Part shown: in pieces, positions 51,331-60,693 of the stretch | Layout of the letters: each line of letters starts with the position of its first letter | How positions within the stretch are numbered: position 1 is the first letter of the stretch | Source: Chitinophaga jiangningensis | GTDB taxonomy: Bacteria > Bacteroidota > Bacteroidia > Chitinophagales > Chitinophagaceae | NCBI RefSeq assembly: GCF_900142605.1 | Contig: NZ_FRBL01000001.1 | Coordinates: 682,001 to 746,000, forward strand | Direction: 5' to 3' | Length of the DNA stretch: 64,000 bases | Position numbers and translations under genes: made by a program | Notes under the pieces: model-generated | The model's database searches: none | Seen by the model: only the letters and a program-made list of their open reading frames with translations | What the model was told of the DNA's origin: nothing

Positions 51331-53793
51331 CTATTTAAAATCGATCGGAATTGCCAGCTTCACACTGAAATTACGGCCCATGTTAAATACACCTGCACGA
51401 CCCGTCAGCGGATTTACATCCGCATATTTTAACCGGCTCAGGTTACTCTGGTAAGCCACATCTGTAATATTATTCACTGCAAAATGCAGGGAAAATAAAG
51501 TCCTGTTCTTCCTATTTACAAAGTCAGACCCGAAACCTGCATTGAGCAAGGTAAATGCACTGGTTGGTGTTTCCGTTTCGTATGCACTGAAAATATTATG
51601 CTGTGCAAAATTCATATCCATCTGCACCCCCACATATGCATTCTGCAATACGCCACTGCCGATTTTCCTGAACTTACCTTTTAGTTCAGATAACCATCTC
51701 CCCGCAGGAATATTGGGCAAATACTTCGTAGAGTCGGTACCGTTAGCTGCGATACCACGTACATACGATACCGTATTTTCAAAATGCAGCCAATCGATCG
51801 GATGCGGATGTATATCCAGCATCAACTCACCACCGTATAAATTCGCAGTAGTTTGCTGGTATTTAAAGGCAGCATAACCTTCTTCATTATTATCCACCGG
51901 GATGGAATCACTGCCAGCCTGGTTAAACAGTTTACGGGAATATATGAAGTTGTTGATATGGTTATAGAAGATATTGGCGGTAAGGCTCACGTGCTCGGTG
52001 TTAAAATCCACCCCGATGTCTGCCTGGGTACTTACTTCCGGCTTCAGGTCCGTGTTGCCATATTCGTATTTGATCGTGCCTTCGTGTACCCCATTGGCAG
52101 AAAGTTCTGCAATATTTGGTGCGCGGAAGCCTCTGGCTGCATTGGCCTTTAGCGTTACACGGTCGCTGGCAGCATAGCTGATACCTACGCTGGCAGAAAC
52201 GTTATTGAAGTTTTTATTAAAAGCAGTAAAACGTTCCTCACCATTTGCGGCCGGCTTACCATCTCCATCGAGGAACAGCGCTTTGGAATTGAGCGAGCGG
52301 TTATCAAAACGTGCACCCCCCGTCAGCGTCAGCTTACCGAATGATTTACGGGTTACGGCAAAACCGCCGATATCAAACAGGTCGTAGGCCGGAATCAGGT
52401 ATTCTTCCCCTTTGTTGGCGTTGGTTTGCTGCATACCATTTACCCCTACTGTAGTTTGCCAGCCGTTCATTTCCGGCAGGAAATAACGGAGCCCATAGTT
52501 AAACGTTTTCAGGTCAAGGAATAATTCCGGATCGTTTGGTGCCAGCACATCGCCGTATTCTTTACGCTGGTTGAGCTGATAACCAAGGGTAAGTGCCAGG
52601 CGCCCGCCATTGGCCAGGTACAAACTATTATCCCACACAATCTTCTGGTGAGCGATTTTTTGTTTTGGCACATTCATGCTGTATGACTTATTATCACTAT
52701 CCGTTGCAGAAGTTTCTTCGGCCACCCCTCCGTTGTTGATCAGTTTTATGAAGCCACCTACGCTATCTCTTTCTCCTTCTACCAGTCCGAGGTTTTGATT
52801 GAAAGATGTAAAGGTCAGGTGTGAATAACCCCATTTTTTATTAATACCGATACTGGCGCCGTAGTTCGTGTTATTATAGCGGGAATTGAAAACGTAATCG
52901 TCATATTTATTTTTATAATCGTGTGCCTGTTTTTGGGTGATGTAAGCGCTCCAGCTAAACCCACTCTGGTTACCGGCGATATCCGCATGATAAGCCATGG
53001 TACCGTTGTTAGACATATAGTTCGCTTCCAGGTTACCCTTAATTCTCCCTACAGGTAAAGGAGCAGGGGTGATAATATTCACCACGCCGGCCAATGCATC
53101 CGAGCCATACATGAGTGATGCAGGACCTTTGAGCACTTCAATCCGGCTAACGTTATAATCATCTATTTCAATACCGTGTTCATCTCCCCACTGTTGTCCT
53201 TCCTGGCGTACAGCGTCACTTACCACTACTACGCGGTTATAACCAAGTCCCCTGATGAAAGGCTTACTGATAGCAGGACCGGTGGATAGCTGGCTCACGC
53301 CGGGCACTTTGGAAATAGCATCGATAATGTTGGTAGAGATGTGCTGGTCCAGGTCATCTTTACGGATGATGCTAATGGGCACCGGGTTACTTTTGGCGGA
53401 GGTAGCCATATTTACGCCTGTTACCACCACTTCATTTTTTTCAATGAGCGTTTCGGAAAGTTCAAAATCATGGTTGGTAGCGCCTTCTATGTTTATCACT
53501 TCCGTATAGGCAGCATAGCCTATATAGTGGAGTTCTACCAAAAATTTTCCTTTCGGGAGATTTTTAATGCGGTAGTTACCGTTGGCATCCGCTGAGGCAC
53601 CTACTTTCAGGTCGGGCAGGTAAATAGTAGCCCCAGGTAATGCAGTATGATTGTTTTTGTCTGTAATTTTTCCGCTGAGGGAGTTGTTGGTCAACTCATC
53701 TTTAGGGTTGCCGGCATAGGCAAAGGAGTATAACGCAAGCATGGTTAACGTTATCACCGAAAAGCGGGTCATAAATACACGCAGGTATTGCAT
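51331..53793 (-). CDS. TonB-dependent receptor, probably for a metal or metal complex
   Basis: An 820-residue receptor. A signal peptide (FSVITLTMLALYSFAYAG) is followed by a carboxypeptidase-like domain (LSGKITDKNNHTALPGATIYL), a TonB-box-like region, a plug (VEVLKGPASLMYGSDALAGVV) and a barrel whose last residues are FSVKLAIPIDF. Shorter than SusC and lacking a SusD partner, it resembles receptors for metals or small molecules. A His-rich secreted protein is encoded immediately upstream, which hints at zinc, copper or similar. An alternative ATG at 53772 would also leave an intact signal. Confidence 0.88.
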   Translation of the reverse strand: MQYLRVFMTRFSVITLTMLALYSFAYAGNPKDELTNNSLSGKITDKNNHTALPGATIYLPDLKVGASADANGNYRIKNLPKGKFLVELHYIGYAAYTEVINIEGATNHDFELSETLIEKNEVVVTGVNMATSAKSNPVPISIIRKDDLDQHISTNIIDAISKVPGVSQLSTGPAISKPFIRGLGYNRVVVVSDAVRQEGQQWGDEHGIEIDDYNVSRIEVLKGPASLMYGSDALAGVVNIITPAPLPVGRIKGNLEANYMSNNGTMAYHADIAGNQSGFSWSAYITQKQAHDYKNKYDDYVFNSRYNNTNYGASIGINKKWGYSHLTFTSFNQNLGLVEGERDSVGGFIKLINNGGVAEETSATDSDNKSYSMNVPKQKIAHQKIVWDNSLYLANGGRLALTLGYQLNQRKEYGDVLAPNDPELFLDLKTFNYGLRYFLPEMNGWQTTVGVNGMQQTNANKGEEYLIPAYDLFDIGGFAVTRKSFGKLTLTGGARFDNRSLNSKALFLDGDGKPAANGEERFTAFNKNFNNVSASVGISYAASDRVTLKANAARGFRAPNIAELSANGVHEGTIKYEYGNTDLKPEVSTQADIGVDFNTEHVSLTANIFYNHINNFIYSRKLFNQAGSDSIPVDNNEEGYAAFKYQQTTANLYGGELMLDIHPHPIDWLHFENTVSYVRGIAANGTDSTKYLPNIPAGRWLSELKGKFRKIGSGVLQNAYVGVQMDMNFAQHNIFSAYETETPTSAFTLLNAGFGSDFVNRKNRTLFSLHFAVNNITDVAYQSNLSRLKYADVNPLTGRAGVFNMGRNFSVKLAIPIDFK

Positions 53794-53837
53794 ATCAATG
53801 TTATGATAAATCAGTTAAAAAGGCTGGAGGTAATTTC

Positions 53838-53860
53838 AGCTGATACCTTCGGCATCAGCT
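53838..53860. repeat. Imperfect palindrome with TTC loop
   Basis: Ten-base arms with one mismatch enclose TTC, followed by a short CCGC/GCGG hairpin. It looks like a decayed member of the palindrome series. Confidence 0.6.
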
Positions 53861-53922
53861 ATTGGATTCCGCGTTGTGCGGTCTGGCTCTCTCCGTTTTT
53901 ACAATATTTCAGAAATGGTATA

Positions 53923-54252
53923 TCAACATGGTAAGGCTGCCACTGGTGGCGCTCTGGGGGGGAGATGGCGGTGAGTTGCATGGGTAGGAGCCGGGCAGGC
54001 GGGGTCGTGTAGTACCCATACCACCGTTTGAACCGGCGCTATATATGAAGTAACAAATACCTCATAGGGCTCGATACCGATCTGCAGAAAATCACAGTGC
54101 TGGTGATGAGAGGAAATAGTAACCTCTCCTACCGGATGTATGGTATCGTGTGTATCATGATGGCTGGTGAATTCATGAATGAATTCCCTTGGGAGTGTAT
54201 TCAAGGCGAATACTCCCAATAGAATCATAGCTAAAAACCGATGCCAGAACAT
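53923..54252 (-). CDS. Small His-rich secreted protein
   Basis: A 109-residue protein. From the ATG at 54252 it begins MFWHRFLAMILLGVFALNTLP, a signal peptide or anchor, then a dense set of possible metal ligands: His26, 31, 32, 35, 39, 49, 50, 52 and Cys53, with more His near the Pro-rich C-terminus. No family is recognised with certainty. It lies just upstream of the TonB receptor, 129 bases apart on the same strand, so a role in metal binding for uptake or sensing is plausible. A longer frame from 54306 would bury the signal and is not preferred. Confidence 0.7.
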   Translation of the reverse strand: MFWHRFLAMILLGVFALNTLPREFIHEFTSHHDTHDTIHPVGEVTISSHHQHCDFLQIGIEPYEVFVTSYIAPVQTVVWVLHDPACPAPTHATHRHLPPRAPPVAALPC

Positions 54253-54340
54253 TTTGTACACGGGGCAAAGATAGGCAAAGCGCTGCTGTTTGCAACAGTG
54301 TTGCACAAAATTTAATCAAAAATTAAACTAACTAATTGAT

Positions 54341-55924
54341 TTACCTCACCTTAAGCATAGGCCTTACCTGTTGCACTGCGCCATTTTGGAAGCGGGCATA
54401 GTAAATACCGGTAGGCAGGTAGCTGGCATCAAAGGTAAATGTGTAAGTGCCGGGGGCATGTACTTTGTTGACAGGTACGCTCACGAGTCGCCCCATGGTG
54501 TCAAAGATCTGCACCATAGTATTACCGGAGCCGGTGATATAGGTAATTGTTGTACGATCCGTAAATGGATTGGGACTATTGATAATAAGGTGTTTATCCT
54601 CATCAGGCGTAAGGTCCGGAATCCCGGTGATCACACCGCAGGCAACGCCGCTGATCAGTGGCAGTTGCTGGTAGTCCTTTTGCAGCACGGCCTGCAGCTC
54701 ATCTGGTTTTACGCAGAACCATTGCTGGAGGATGGATGCGTATACGGATCTGAAATCGTACTGCATCGGAATATTATCATTTACCGAGCTGGCATCGGGA
54801 ATGGAAGGCGTGTTACCGAGTACGCCCTGCATCACGTAATCGCCAAAAACGATCATAGGAGCAGCGGCGCCATGGTCGGTCCCCATACTACCATTGGATT
54901 TGATACGGCGGCCGAATTCGGAGAAGGTCATACCTACCACGCGGCGACTCGCTTTGAGTCCCCTCAGATCCGCCATAAATGCGCTGATAGCTTCTGATAC
55001 GCCTCCCAGGAGGTTGGCGTGTGCGCCTTTGGAAGTATCACCGGCATCTGCCTGGCTGGCATGTGTATCAAAACCACCGGTGCTAACCATGTAGAGGCGT
55101 GTCTTTAATCCGCCGGCTACCAGTCGTGCTACAATTTTCAATTGTGCTGCGAGGTAGTTATTGGCGGGGTAAACGCCCTGCGACGTTACTTTGGCGGCTG
55201 CCTTTTTTATAGCCTGTTCGTAGCTGTTTGTTTGCTTGGCGATGAGGCGGATATATTCCAGTTCCTTACCTGCTTTGGTGTTGGGCACGGGATCCAGTAC
55301 ACCATCGATCAGGTTATAGAAGTCGGTGGCGCTGGTGATGGCGATCCCCATACTGGCGTCTGTACCCTGGAAGGCGGGCGATACAATAGAACCTATTTGC
55401 ACGGCCAGCGGATCAGGGTTATCCGCATTGGGATAACCATCCGGAAAGCCCGGGTGTTGTGTTTCCAGGTAGCGGCCTCCCCAGCCGGTGTTAAGGACCT
55501 GGTTGGAGTCAGAGCCGGTGAGCCAGATATCGGTGGCGCGGAAGTGGGAGAAGTTGGGAGATGGGTATCCCACACTTTGTATGATGCTTACTTTACCGTC
55601 GTTATATAGTTTTTGAATGCCTGTCATGGATGGATGCAGTCCCGCTTTTGTATAACCCTGAAGCCGGAGCACTTTTCCTTCCTGAATGGCGATGTTGGTA
55701 CGTGCGGACTGGTAGGCGGCGTATTTATCCAGGGGGATGACCATGTTGAGCCCGTCGTTACCGCCGGTGAGCTGAATCATGACCAGTACGTGATCATTAT
55801 CAGCGGCTGCGCTCAGTGCCTGCAGCAGTGGCGTGGAGCCGAATGCTTTTACAGAAAATCCACCGAGCAGTGTAGGCAGCACTGTAGCAGGGGCGGTATA
55901 TTTAAGGAAGTCTCTTCTTTTCAT
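54341..55924 (-). CDS. DUF1501 protein with type IX secretion sorting domain
   Basis: A 527-residue protein. The N-terminus MKRRDFLKYTAPATVLP is a Tat-type signal. DUF1501 (sulfatase-like fold) covers about 40-425, with LTGGNDGLNMVIPL, PNFSHFRATDIW and GTDHGAAAPMIVFG. The final 80 residues (SPNPFTDRTTITY, then YARFQNG and a basic end) form a T9SS type A sorting domain. The protein is therefore expected to cross the inner membrane folded and be placed on the cell surface. It lies 17 bases after the DUF1800 gene and is certainly in its operon. Substrate unknown. Confidence 0.92.
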   Translation of the reverse strand: MKRRDFLKYTAPATVLPTLLGGFSVKAFGSTPLLQALSAAADNDHVLVMIQLTGGNDGLNMVIPLDKYAAYQSARTNIAIQEGKVLRLQGYTKAGLHPSMTGIQKLYNDGKVSIIQSVGYPSPNFSHFRATDIWLTGSDSNQVLNTGWGGRYLETQHPGFPDGYPNADNPDPLAVQIGSIVSPAFQGTDASMGIAITSATDFYNLIDGVLDPVPNTKAGKELEYIRLIAKQTNSYEQAIKKAAAKVTSQGVYPANNYLAAQLKIVARLVAGGLKTRLYMVSTGGFDTHASQADAGDTSKGAHANLLGGVSEAISAFMADLRGLKASRRVVGMTFSEFGRRIKSNGSMGTDHGAAAPMIVFGDYVMQGVLGNTPSIPDASSVNDNIPMQYDFRSVYASILQQWFCVKPDELQAVLQKDYQQLPLISGVACGVITGIPDLTPDEDKHLIINSPNPFTDRTTITYITGSGNTMVQIFDTMGRLVSVPVNKVHAPGTYTFTFDASYLPTGIYYARFQNGAVQQVRPMLKVR

Positions 55925-55941
55925 AAGGGTAAATCAACAGA

Positions 55942-57570
55942 TCAGGATAATTGGTATTCAGACAGGTCCATGATGTATTTATAGAGTGCCTGGAGGCGGA
56001 TATGGACGTCGCTCCGGGCTTGCATATCGTTGGGATTGGAGACATACAGCTGCCAGGCGTTTGTCCAGTAATAATCCTGGGTTTGGCCGGTGAGCAGGAT
56101 GGTTCCTTTCAGGAAGGCTTTCAGGTTATCGGAAACGCCTATACGATATAATATATCCAGTGAATCAGAGATGAGTGCTACCGGGTCGCCTGGATTGGGC
56201 AACTGGGCTGCGAATGCCATCGGATCGATGAACATATTGAAATTGAAGCCGCGGTCGCTGATGAGGGCATCCGTCAACATATTCCTTTTAGGAAGGGTAT
56301 CCGTATTGATCCATAGTTCATGGAACGAAGGGGCCTGGTAGTAGGCATCCCAACCGGCTACCAGGGGCGGATCACCGAGGTTTTGCAGCATATAGGCGGC
56401 GGTACTGTGGATTACTTTCCAGCATTCGTACCGGGTGGTATAATCGGCAGGGAACTGCACGTTAAATTCCCGGAACACGCCTACACAGAAGTCCACCGGC
56501 GGCTTAATCAGACAGGCATAGTTCAGTGGATCGAAGAAGTGTTCGCTGGTGAGCAGTGCGTTGAGTGTTGTTTTGATATCATAGCCGCTGGAGCGGAAGA
56601 TATCTGCCAGTGGCGCGATGACATTCTGTTCTGTGGCTGCATCTATTTCGTAGTATACGAAGAACCGGTAAAGTTTGCGGCAGATAAACTTCGCTACTTC
56701 CGGTTGCTGGAATATGATGGTAAGCAGGTCGTCGAGCTCTGTAGCGCCGGCGGGGCCTGTTTTTCCGGAGATGACCCGATTGGAATAGAATGCAGAGAAC
56801 TGTTTATTCTCGATATCGTGCTGGGTGGTATTAAAGGTGCTGGTGATATTGGCGTCATCGATGCGGAAACCAGTCAGTACGCGTGCGGTGGCTTTTACGT
56901 CATCTTCTGTGTACTTTGAGTCGGGCCCTTTCCCCACGGTAAAGAGTTCATGGAGTTCGCGTGCGTAGTTTTCGTCTGCGGCTCCTTTGGAGTTGAGGTA
57001 ACCATTGAGATAGATGAGCATGGCCGGATCGAGGGTAATGGCTTTGGTAAGTGCCTTAAAGTTCCCGAGGGCATGCTGGTGCATGGTCAGATAGTTTTGA
57101 TAGAGGTACCGGCTGTCCTGCACAATGATGGTTTCCGTAACGAAATGGTTGTGCCAGAAGAGTACCATTTTATCGTGTATGCTTCTGGGTTGGTTGATCA
57201 GTTGTCCGATCCACCATGATTTATAGGAAGTTATTCTATCGTTTTCAGTATCCACATCACCTTTTGGCGCCCTCACCCATGTTGCGCCAAGGGGCACGCC
57301 GGTGGAGTCGGTACCATAGTTATTCACAGGCGGTTGTGGGTCCGGCTGTGGTGTAAGGAGGGTATCTACTGCCTGTTGCATACCCATGCTGCTGAATGCG
57401 GCGAGATCGGCCGGTGTTACACCGAACATGGTCCGTTTCAGGAGGTGGAGTATTTGTTGTTTGCCCCAGGGGCCGGAATAAGGAGCTATGCCGGTGGCAG
57501 TACGGGCTGCTTTTGGGGCGGCAACAGTACTACGTGCAGGCGATAGGGTAAGGAATTGTCTGCGATCCAT
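55942..57570 (-). CDS. DUF1800 domain-containing protein
   Basis: A 542-residue protein starting MDRRQFLTLSPARS, a likely Tat or related signal without a very hydrophobic core. The DUF1800 features are clear: HLLKRTMFGVTPADLAAF, MVLFWHNHFVTE, YLNGYLNSKGAADENYAREL and VKATARVLTGFR. DUF1800 and DUF1501 genes regularly occur as pairs across bacteria, which points to a shared process, as yet undefined. The ATG at 57570 is preferred over the start 24 bases earlier because the RR motif then lies at the normal place. Confidence 0.9.
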   Translation of the reverse strand: MDRRQFLTLSPARSTVAAPKAARTATGIAPYSGPWGKQQILHLLKRTMFGVTPADLAAFSSMGMQQAVDTLLTPQPDPQPPVNNYGTDSTGVPLGATWVRAPKGDVDTENDRITSYKSWWIGQLINQPRSIHDKMVLFWHNHFVTETIIVQDSRYLYQNYLTMHQHALGNFKALTKAITLDPAMLIYLNGYLNSKGAADENYARELHELFTVGKGPDSKYTEDDVKATARVLTGFRIDDANITSTFNTTQHDIENKQFSAFYSNRVISGKTGPAGATELDDLLTIIFQQPEVAKFICRKLYRFFVYYEIDAATEQNVIAPLADIFRSSGYDIKTTLNALLTSEHFFDPLNYACLIKPPVDFCVGVFREFNVQFPADYTTRYECWKVIHSTAAYMLQNLGDPPLVAGWDAYYQAPSFHELWINTDTLPKRNMLTDALISDRGFNFNMFIDPMAFAAQLPNPGDPVALISDSLDILYRIGVSDNLKAFLKGTILLTGQTQDYYWTNAWQLYVSNPNDMQARSDVHIRLQALYKYIMDLSEYQLS

Positions 57571-57724
57571 AATAAACGATATGGTTGATAGCAATTTTGC
57601 TGAATCAGGCGGTAAATTAGTAAAAAGTTTAATTCAAGTAGATTAAAATATTATAATTTAATTTATCATATGCATTCCTAATCTATATAGAAAAAAGTAT
57701 AAGATATTGAGAGATAATAGACAA

Positions 57725-57756
57725 TAAAAAACGAGCCCACAATACTGCGGGCTCGT
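57725..57756 (-). terminator. Terminator of the thiolase gene
   Basis: Eight-base GC-rich arms (57731-57738, 57749-57756) with a ten-base loop; on the minus strand the stem runs into TTTTTTATTG. Confidence 0.88.
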
Positions 57757-57780
57757 TGCAAGGAATATTTTAAAAAAATT

Positions 57781-58959
57781 TTAGCTGAGATTTTCGATGA
57801 CGCCGGCGATACCTTGTCCTCCCCCTACGCAGGCGGTAACGATACCGTATTTTTTATTGAGGCGTTTCATATCACCGAGGATTTGCACGGTGAGTTTAGC
57901 ACCGGTGCAGCCCAGCGGGTGACCGAGGGCGATAGCGCCACCGTTGATATTGACGATATCAGGATTGATGCCAAGCTCGCGGATAACGGCGATGGACTGG
58001 GAGGCGAATGCTTCGTTGAGTTCAACGAGGTCGATATCACTGAGTGATTTACCGGCTCTTTCCAGGGCTTTAGGCACAGCGGCCACAGGTCCGATTCCCA
58101 TGATGCGGGGATGTACGCCAGCGGATACGCAGGATACGAGCCGCCCAATGGGCTTCAGGTTCAGTTTATTCACCATTTTTTCGCTCATCACGATTACGAA
58201 GGCGGCGCCGTCGGAAGTTTGTGAGGAGTTACCTGCGGTAACGGAGCCACCGGCAGCGAATACGGGTTTGAGCCTGGCGAGGGCTTCGATGCTGGTATCA
58301 GCACGCGGACCTTCGTCGGTATCAACAATGTAGGACCGGTTGGCCTTTTTACCTTTTGCATCTACATAAACTTCGTTGACATCAATAGGCAGTATCCCAT
58401 CCTTGAAATAGCCGTTGCTGATGGCATTTAAAGCCTTTTGGTGGGAGTTGTAGGAGAAAAGGTCCTGATCTTCCCTGCTTACCTTAAATTCTTTGGCTAC
58501 GGCTTCTGCGGTAAGGCCCATGCCTATATAATAATCCGGATTGGATTTAGCAACGGTGTAGTTAGGAACGGTTTTCCATCCCGCTACGGGCACCAGGCTC
58601 ATACTTTCAGTACCACCGGCGATGATGCAATCGGCCATACCGGATTGAATTTTGGCAGTGGCTATAGCGATGGTTTCCAGTCCCGAAGCGCAATAGCGGT
58701 TTACCGTCATGCCGGGCACTTCGATACCCAGCGCTCTCACAGATATCATACGTCCTATCTGCAAACCTTGTTCTGCTTCGGGCACGGCGTTTCCAACAAT
58801 CAGGTCATCGACCTGTTTAGGATCGAGCTGTGGTACTGACTTGAGTAAGCCGGTAATCACATCAACTGCCAGATCATCGGGCCTGTAAAAGCGGAAACCT
58901 CCTCTCTTGGATTTGCCTACCGCAGTGCGGTAACCGGCAACTATATACGCTTCTTGCAT
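57781..58959 (-). CDS. fadA: Acetyl-CoA C-acyltransferase (thiolase)
   Basis: A 392-residue thiolase. The acylated cysteine is Cys90 (NRYCASGLETIA), then NGGAIALGHPLGCTGA near 340-355 with the catalytic His and CVGGGQG near 380 with the second Cys. It cleaves 3-ketoacyl-CoA to acetyl-CoA plus a shortened acyl-CoA, completing the cycle begun by FadN-type enzymes. A biosynthetic acetyl-CoA acetyltransferase role cannot be excluded from sequence, but NRYCASGLE favours the degradative group. A -7 box lies 45 bases upstream. Confidence 0.92.
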   Translation of the reverse strand: MQEAYIVAGYRTAVGKSKRGGFRFYRPDDLAVDVITGLLKSVPQLDPKQVDDLIVGNAVPEAEQGLQIGRMISVRALGIEVPGMTVNRYCASGLETIAIATAKIQSGMADCIIAGGTESMSLVPVAGWKTVPNYTVAKSNPDYYIGMGLTAEAVAKEFKVSREDQDLFSYNSHQKALNAISNGYFKDGILPIDVNEVYVDAKGKKANRSYIVDTDEGPRADTSIEALARLKPVFAAGGSVTAGNSSQTSDGAAFVIVMSEKMVNKLNLKPIGRLVSCVSAGVHPRIMGIGPVAAVPKALERAGKSLSDIDLVELNEAFASQSIAVIRELGINPDIVNINGGAIALGHPLGCTGAKLTVQILGDMKRLNKKYGIVTACVGGGQGIAGVIENLS

Positions 58960-59003
58960 TGGACTACAATTTTATCTTGCGTTAACGATATTTACTATCC
59001 TTT

Positions 59004-59011
59004 CAAATTTA
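59004..59011 (-). promoter_or_regulatory. -7 box of the thiolase gene
   Basis: The minus strand reads TAAATTTG, 44 bases before the thiolase ATG. No clear -33 element. Confidence 0.45.
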
Positions 59012-59046
59012 ATTAATTTAAGGATTAATATTGTCAGAGAAACCGT

Positions 59047-59054
59047 TAAATTTG
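59047..59054 (+). promoter_or_regulatory. -7 box of tRNA-Lys
   Basis: TAAATTTG matches the consensus and ends 25 bases before the tRNA. A -33 element at standard spacing is not seen. Confidence 0.5.
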
Positions 59055-59079
59055 AAACCTGGAATTTAACAGATGTTAA

Positions 59080-59152
<73 letters not shown>

Positions 59153-59156
59153 CACC

Positions 59157-59190
59157 GCAGAACCCTTAACAGTAAAGGGTTCTGCTATTC
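59157..59190 (+). terminator. Hairpin after tRNA-Lys
   Basis: Perfect 11-base arms (59157-59167, 59175-59185) with a seven-base loop directly follow the tRNA. No long T-run follows. It could also be part of an attachment site. Confidence 0.6.
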
Positions 59191-59254
59191 AAAACAGTCT
59201 GCTTTTATATGTAATTGGTAGAAAACTTAACACTTTTCTTAACACCACTTGCAT

Positions 59255-60616
59255 ATGAAGAATTTACAGTACGAAACACCTAAAGCACTGCCCAATAACT
59301 GCCGTAGATCAAGATATGCAGTGCACCCTGCAAATTGGAATACTACGCGGCCCAAAATGACTGTTCAGTGGCGTATCACCTACCGTTTTTATGATCCACG
59401 TCAGACCCTCCGCTGGCCCAAAGGTTACCAGAAAGTGCTACAAGATGGTATAATGGAGAAAACAACCCCCGCCGGCAGACAAGCTGTGGTTCAATTCCTA
59501 TTAGATCTTGAAGAAAGATTACTGGACCAGGGGTATAATCCAATTGAGAAATCAATAAAATTAACGAAAAGGCCTATAGCAGATACGGAGGTTATTGCGA
59601 TCTCCAGATCTACTGCTTTTACTGCATCATTGGATTTTGGGCTAAAGGCACGTAAGCTAAGTGCTAAGACTAAGGCTGATATTAAAAAAATATTTCCGCA
59701 CGTGATCAAAGCAGCTTCTGAACTGTATCATAATAAGGAAACTGACACAATTCTTCGAAACCGGCTTTCGAGCGCAGATGTCCCCCTTTCTAACATGCCT
59801 GTTTTCCAAATTCAGAAATTACATATTCGTGCAATAGTTGACCAGGTCGATAAGAATTTGACCAAGCCTGGTGAACCATGGTCCGCCAATATGTATAATC
59901 GCTACCTTTCTTATCTATCAATGGTCTTTATCGGCCTGATAGAATCTGGGATCATTTCCGAAAATCCAGTAAAAGGAATCCCACAAAAAATGATAACCGA
60001 GGAGGCTTCCGAACGACCAACACTCACTCAGGAACAGTCAGACTTTATTGTTAACGCTCTCCTGGCTGATCCCATTAAATATTCCTTCGGCCGGTTTGTA
60101 AGTATTTTTAGATCATCCGGAGGCAGAGAGTCGGAGTTTGCGCGTTTACAGGCAAAGCATGTTTCCCTGCAGGACCGCACTTATAAATTACAGGTAGAGA
60201 AGGGCGGGCGGAATGTTTTGGAAACAAAGTTAATGACGGATGACACACTTTTGTTTTGGGAAGAAATACTGTCAGAGTGCCACACACCGGATGATTATCT
60301 ATTTGGAGAAGAGATGTATCCAAGTAGCAAACCAGTGGAGCCCCAACGGTATACCTTCAAATGGCATAAATGGATAAAAAAAGGAATGGGGTTTTCCGAG
60401 GATCTTTACTCGGAAAAACACCGTGAGCTAACTGCTACCGTGGATAAGGAAGTGGAACTCCTGGTTAGCGAACTATTGGAAGTCGCACAGGGTATTGCTG
60501 CTCAAAAGGCCGGACACACAACAAACAAAATGGTTAAAGAAGTATACGATGTAAAATCAAATAAGAGGTCAATCGAACTGCAGAAGCGCATCAAAAACTT
60601 ACTAACTAGTAAGTAG
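59255..60616 (+). CDS. Tyrosine recombinase/integrase-like protein
   Basis: A 453-residue protein. An N-terminal arm-binding and core-binding region precedes the catalytic domain. The Arg box is at R291 (SSGGRESEFARL), the beta-hairpin Lys near 316 (VEKGGRN), a GH motif at 420-421 and the candidate nucleophile Tyr431 ten residues later (KEVYDVKS). The HxxR box is not clean: the corresponding stretch KHRELTAT (388-395) lacks Arg at the expected place. Start chosen is the ATG at 59255. It should integrate the island at the adjacent tRNA, if active. Confidence 0.85.
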   Translation: MKNLQYETPKALPNNCRRSRYAVHPANWNTTRPKMTVQWRITYRFYDPRQTLRWPKGYQKVLQDGIMEKTTPAGRQAVVQFLLDLEERLLDQGYNPIEKSIKLTKRPIADTEVIAISRSTAFTASLDFGLKARKLSAKTKADIKKIFPHVIKAASELYHNKETDTILRNRLSSADVPLSNMPVFQIQKLHIRAIVDQVDKNLTKPGEPWSANMYNRYLSYLSMVFIGLIESGIISENPVKGIPQKMITEEASERPTLTQEQSDFIVNALLADPIKYSFGRFVSIFRSSGGRESEFARLQAKHVSLQDRTYKLQVEKGGRNVLETKLMTDDTLLFWEEILSECHTPDDYLFGEEMYPSSKPVEPQRYTFKWHKWIKKGMGFSEDLYSEKHRELTATVDKEVELLVSELLEVAQGIAAQKAGHTTNKMVKEVYDVKSNKRSIELQKRIKNLLTSK

Positions 60617-60627
60617 GTAATTCTATC

Positions 60628-60654
60628 AAAAAAAGGGGCCAGTCACCTGGCCCC
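60628..60654 (-). terminator. Terminator of the lysis module
   Basis: Seven-base GC arms (60635-60641, 60648-60654) with loop GTCACC; on the minus strand the stem runs into TTTTTTT. It lies 40 bases after the hydrolase stop and also faces the end of the integrase gene. Confidence 0.85.
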
Positions 60655-60693
60655 TGCATCCTACGAAATCCTGTTATTACAAATGTACAAACT

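Noticed and set aside
54371..54997. 208-residue plus-strand frame opposite the DUF1501 gene
   Set aside because: It is fully antisense to a well-supported gene and has no recognisable domain.
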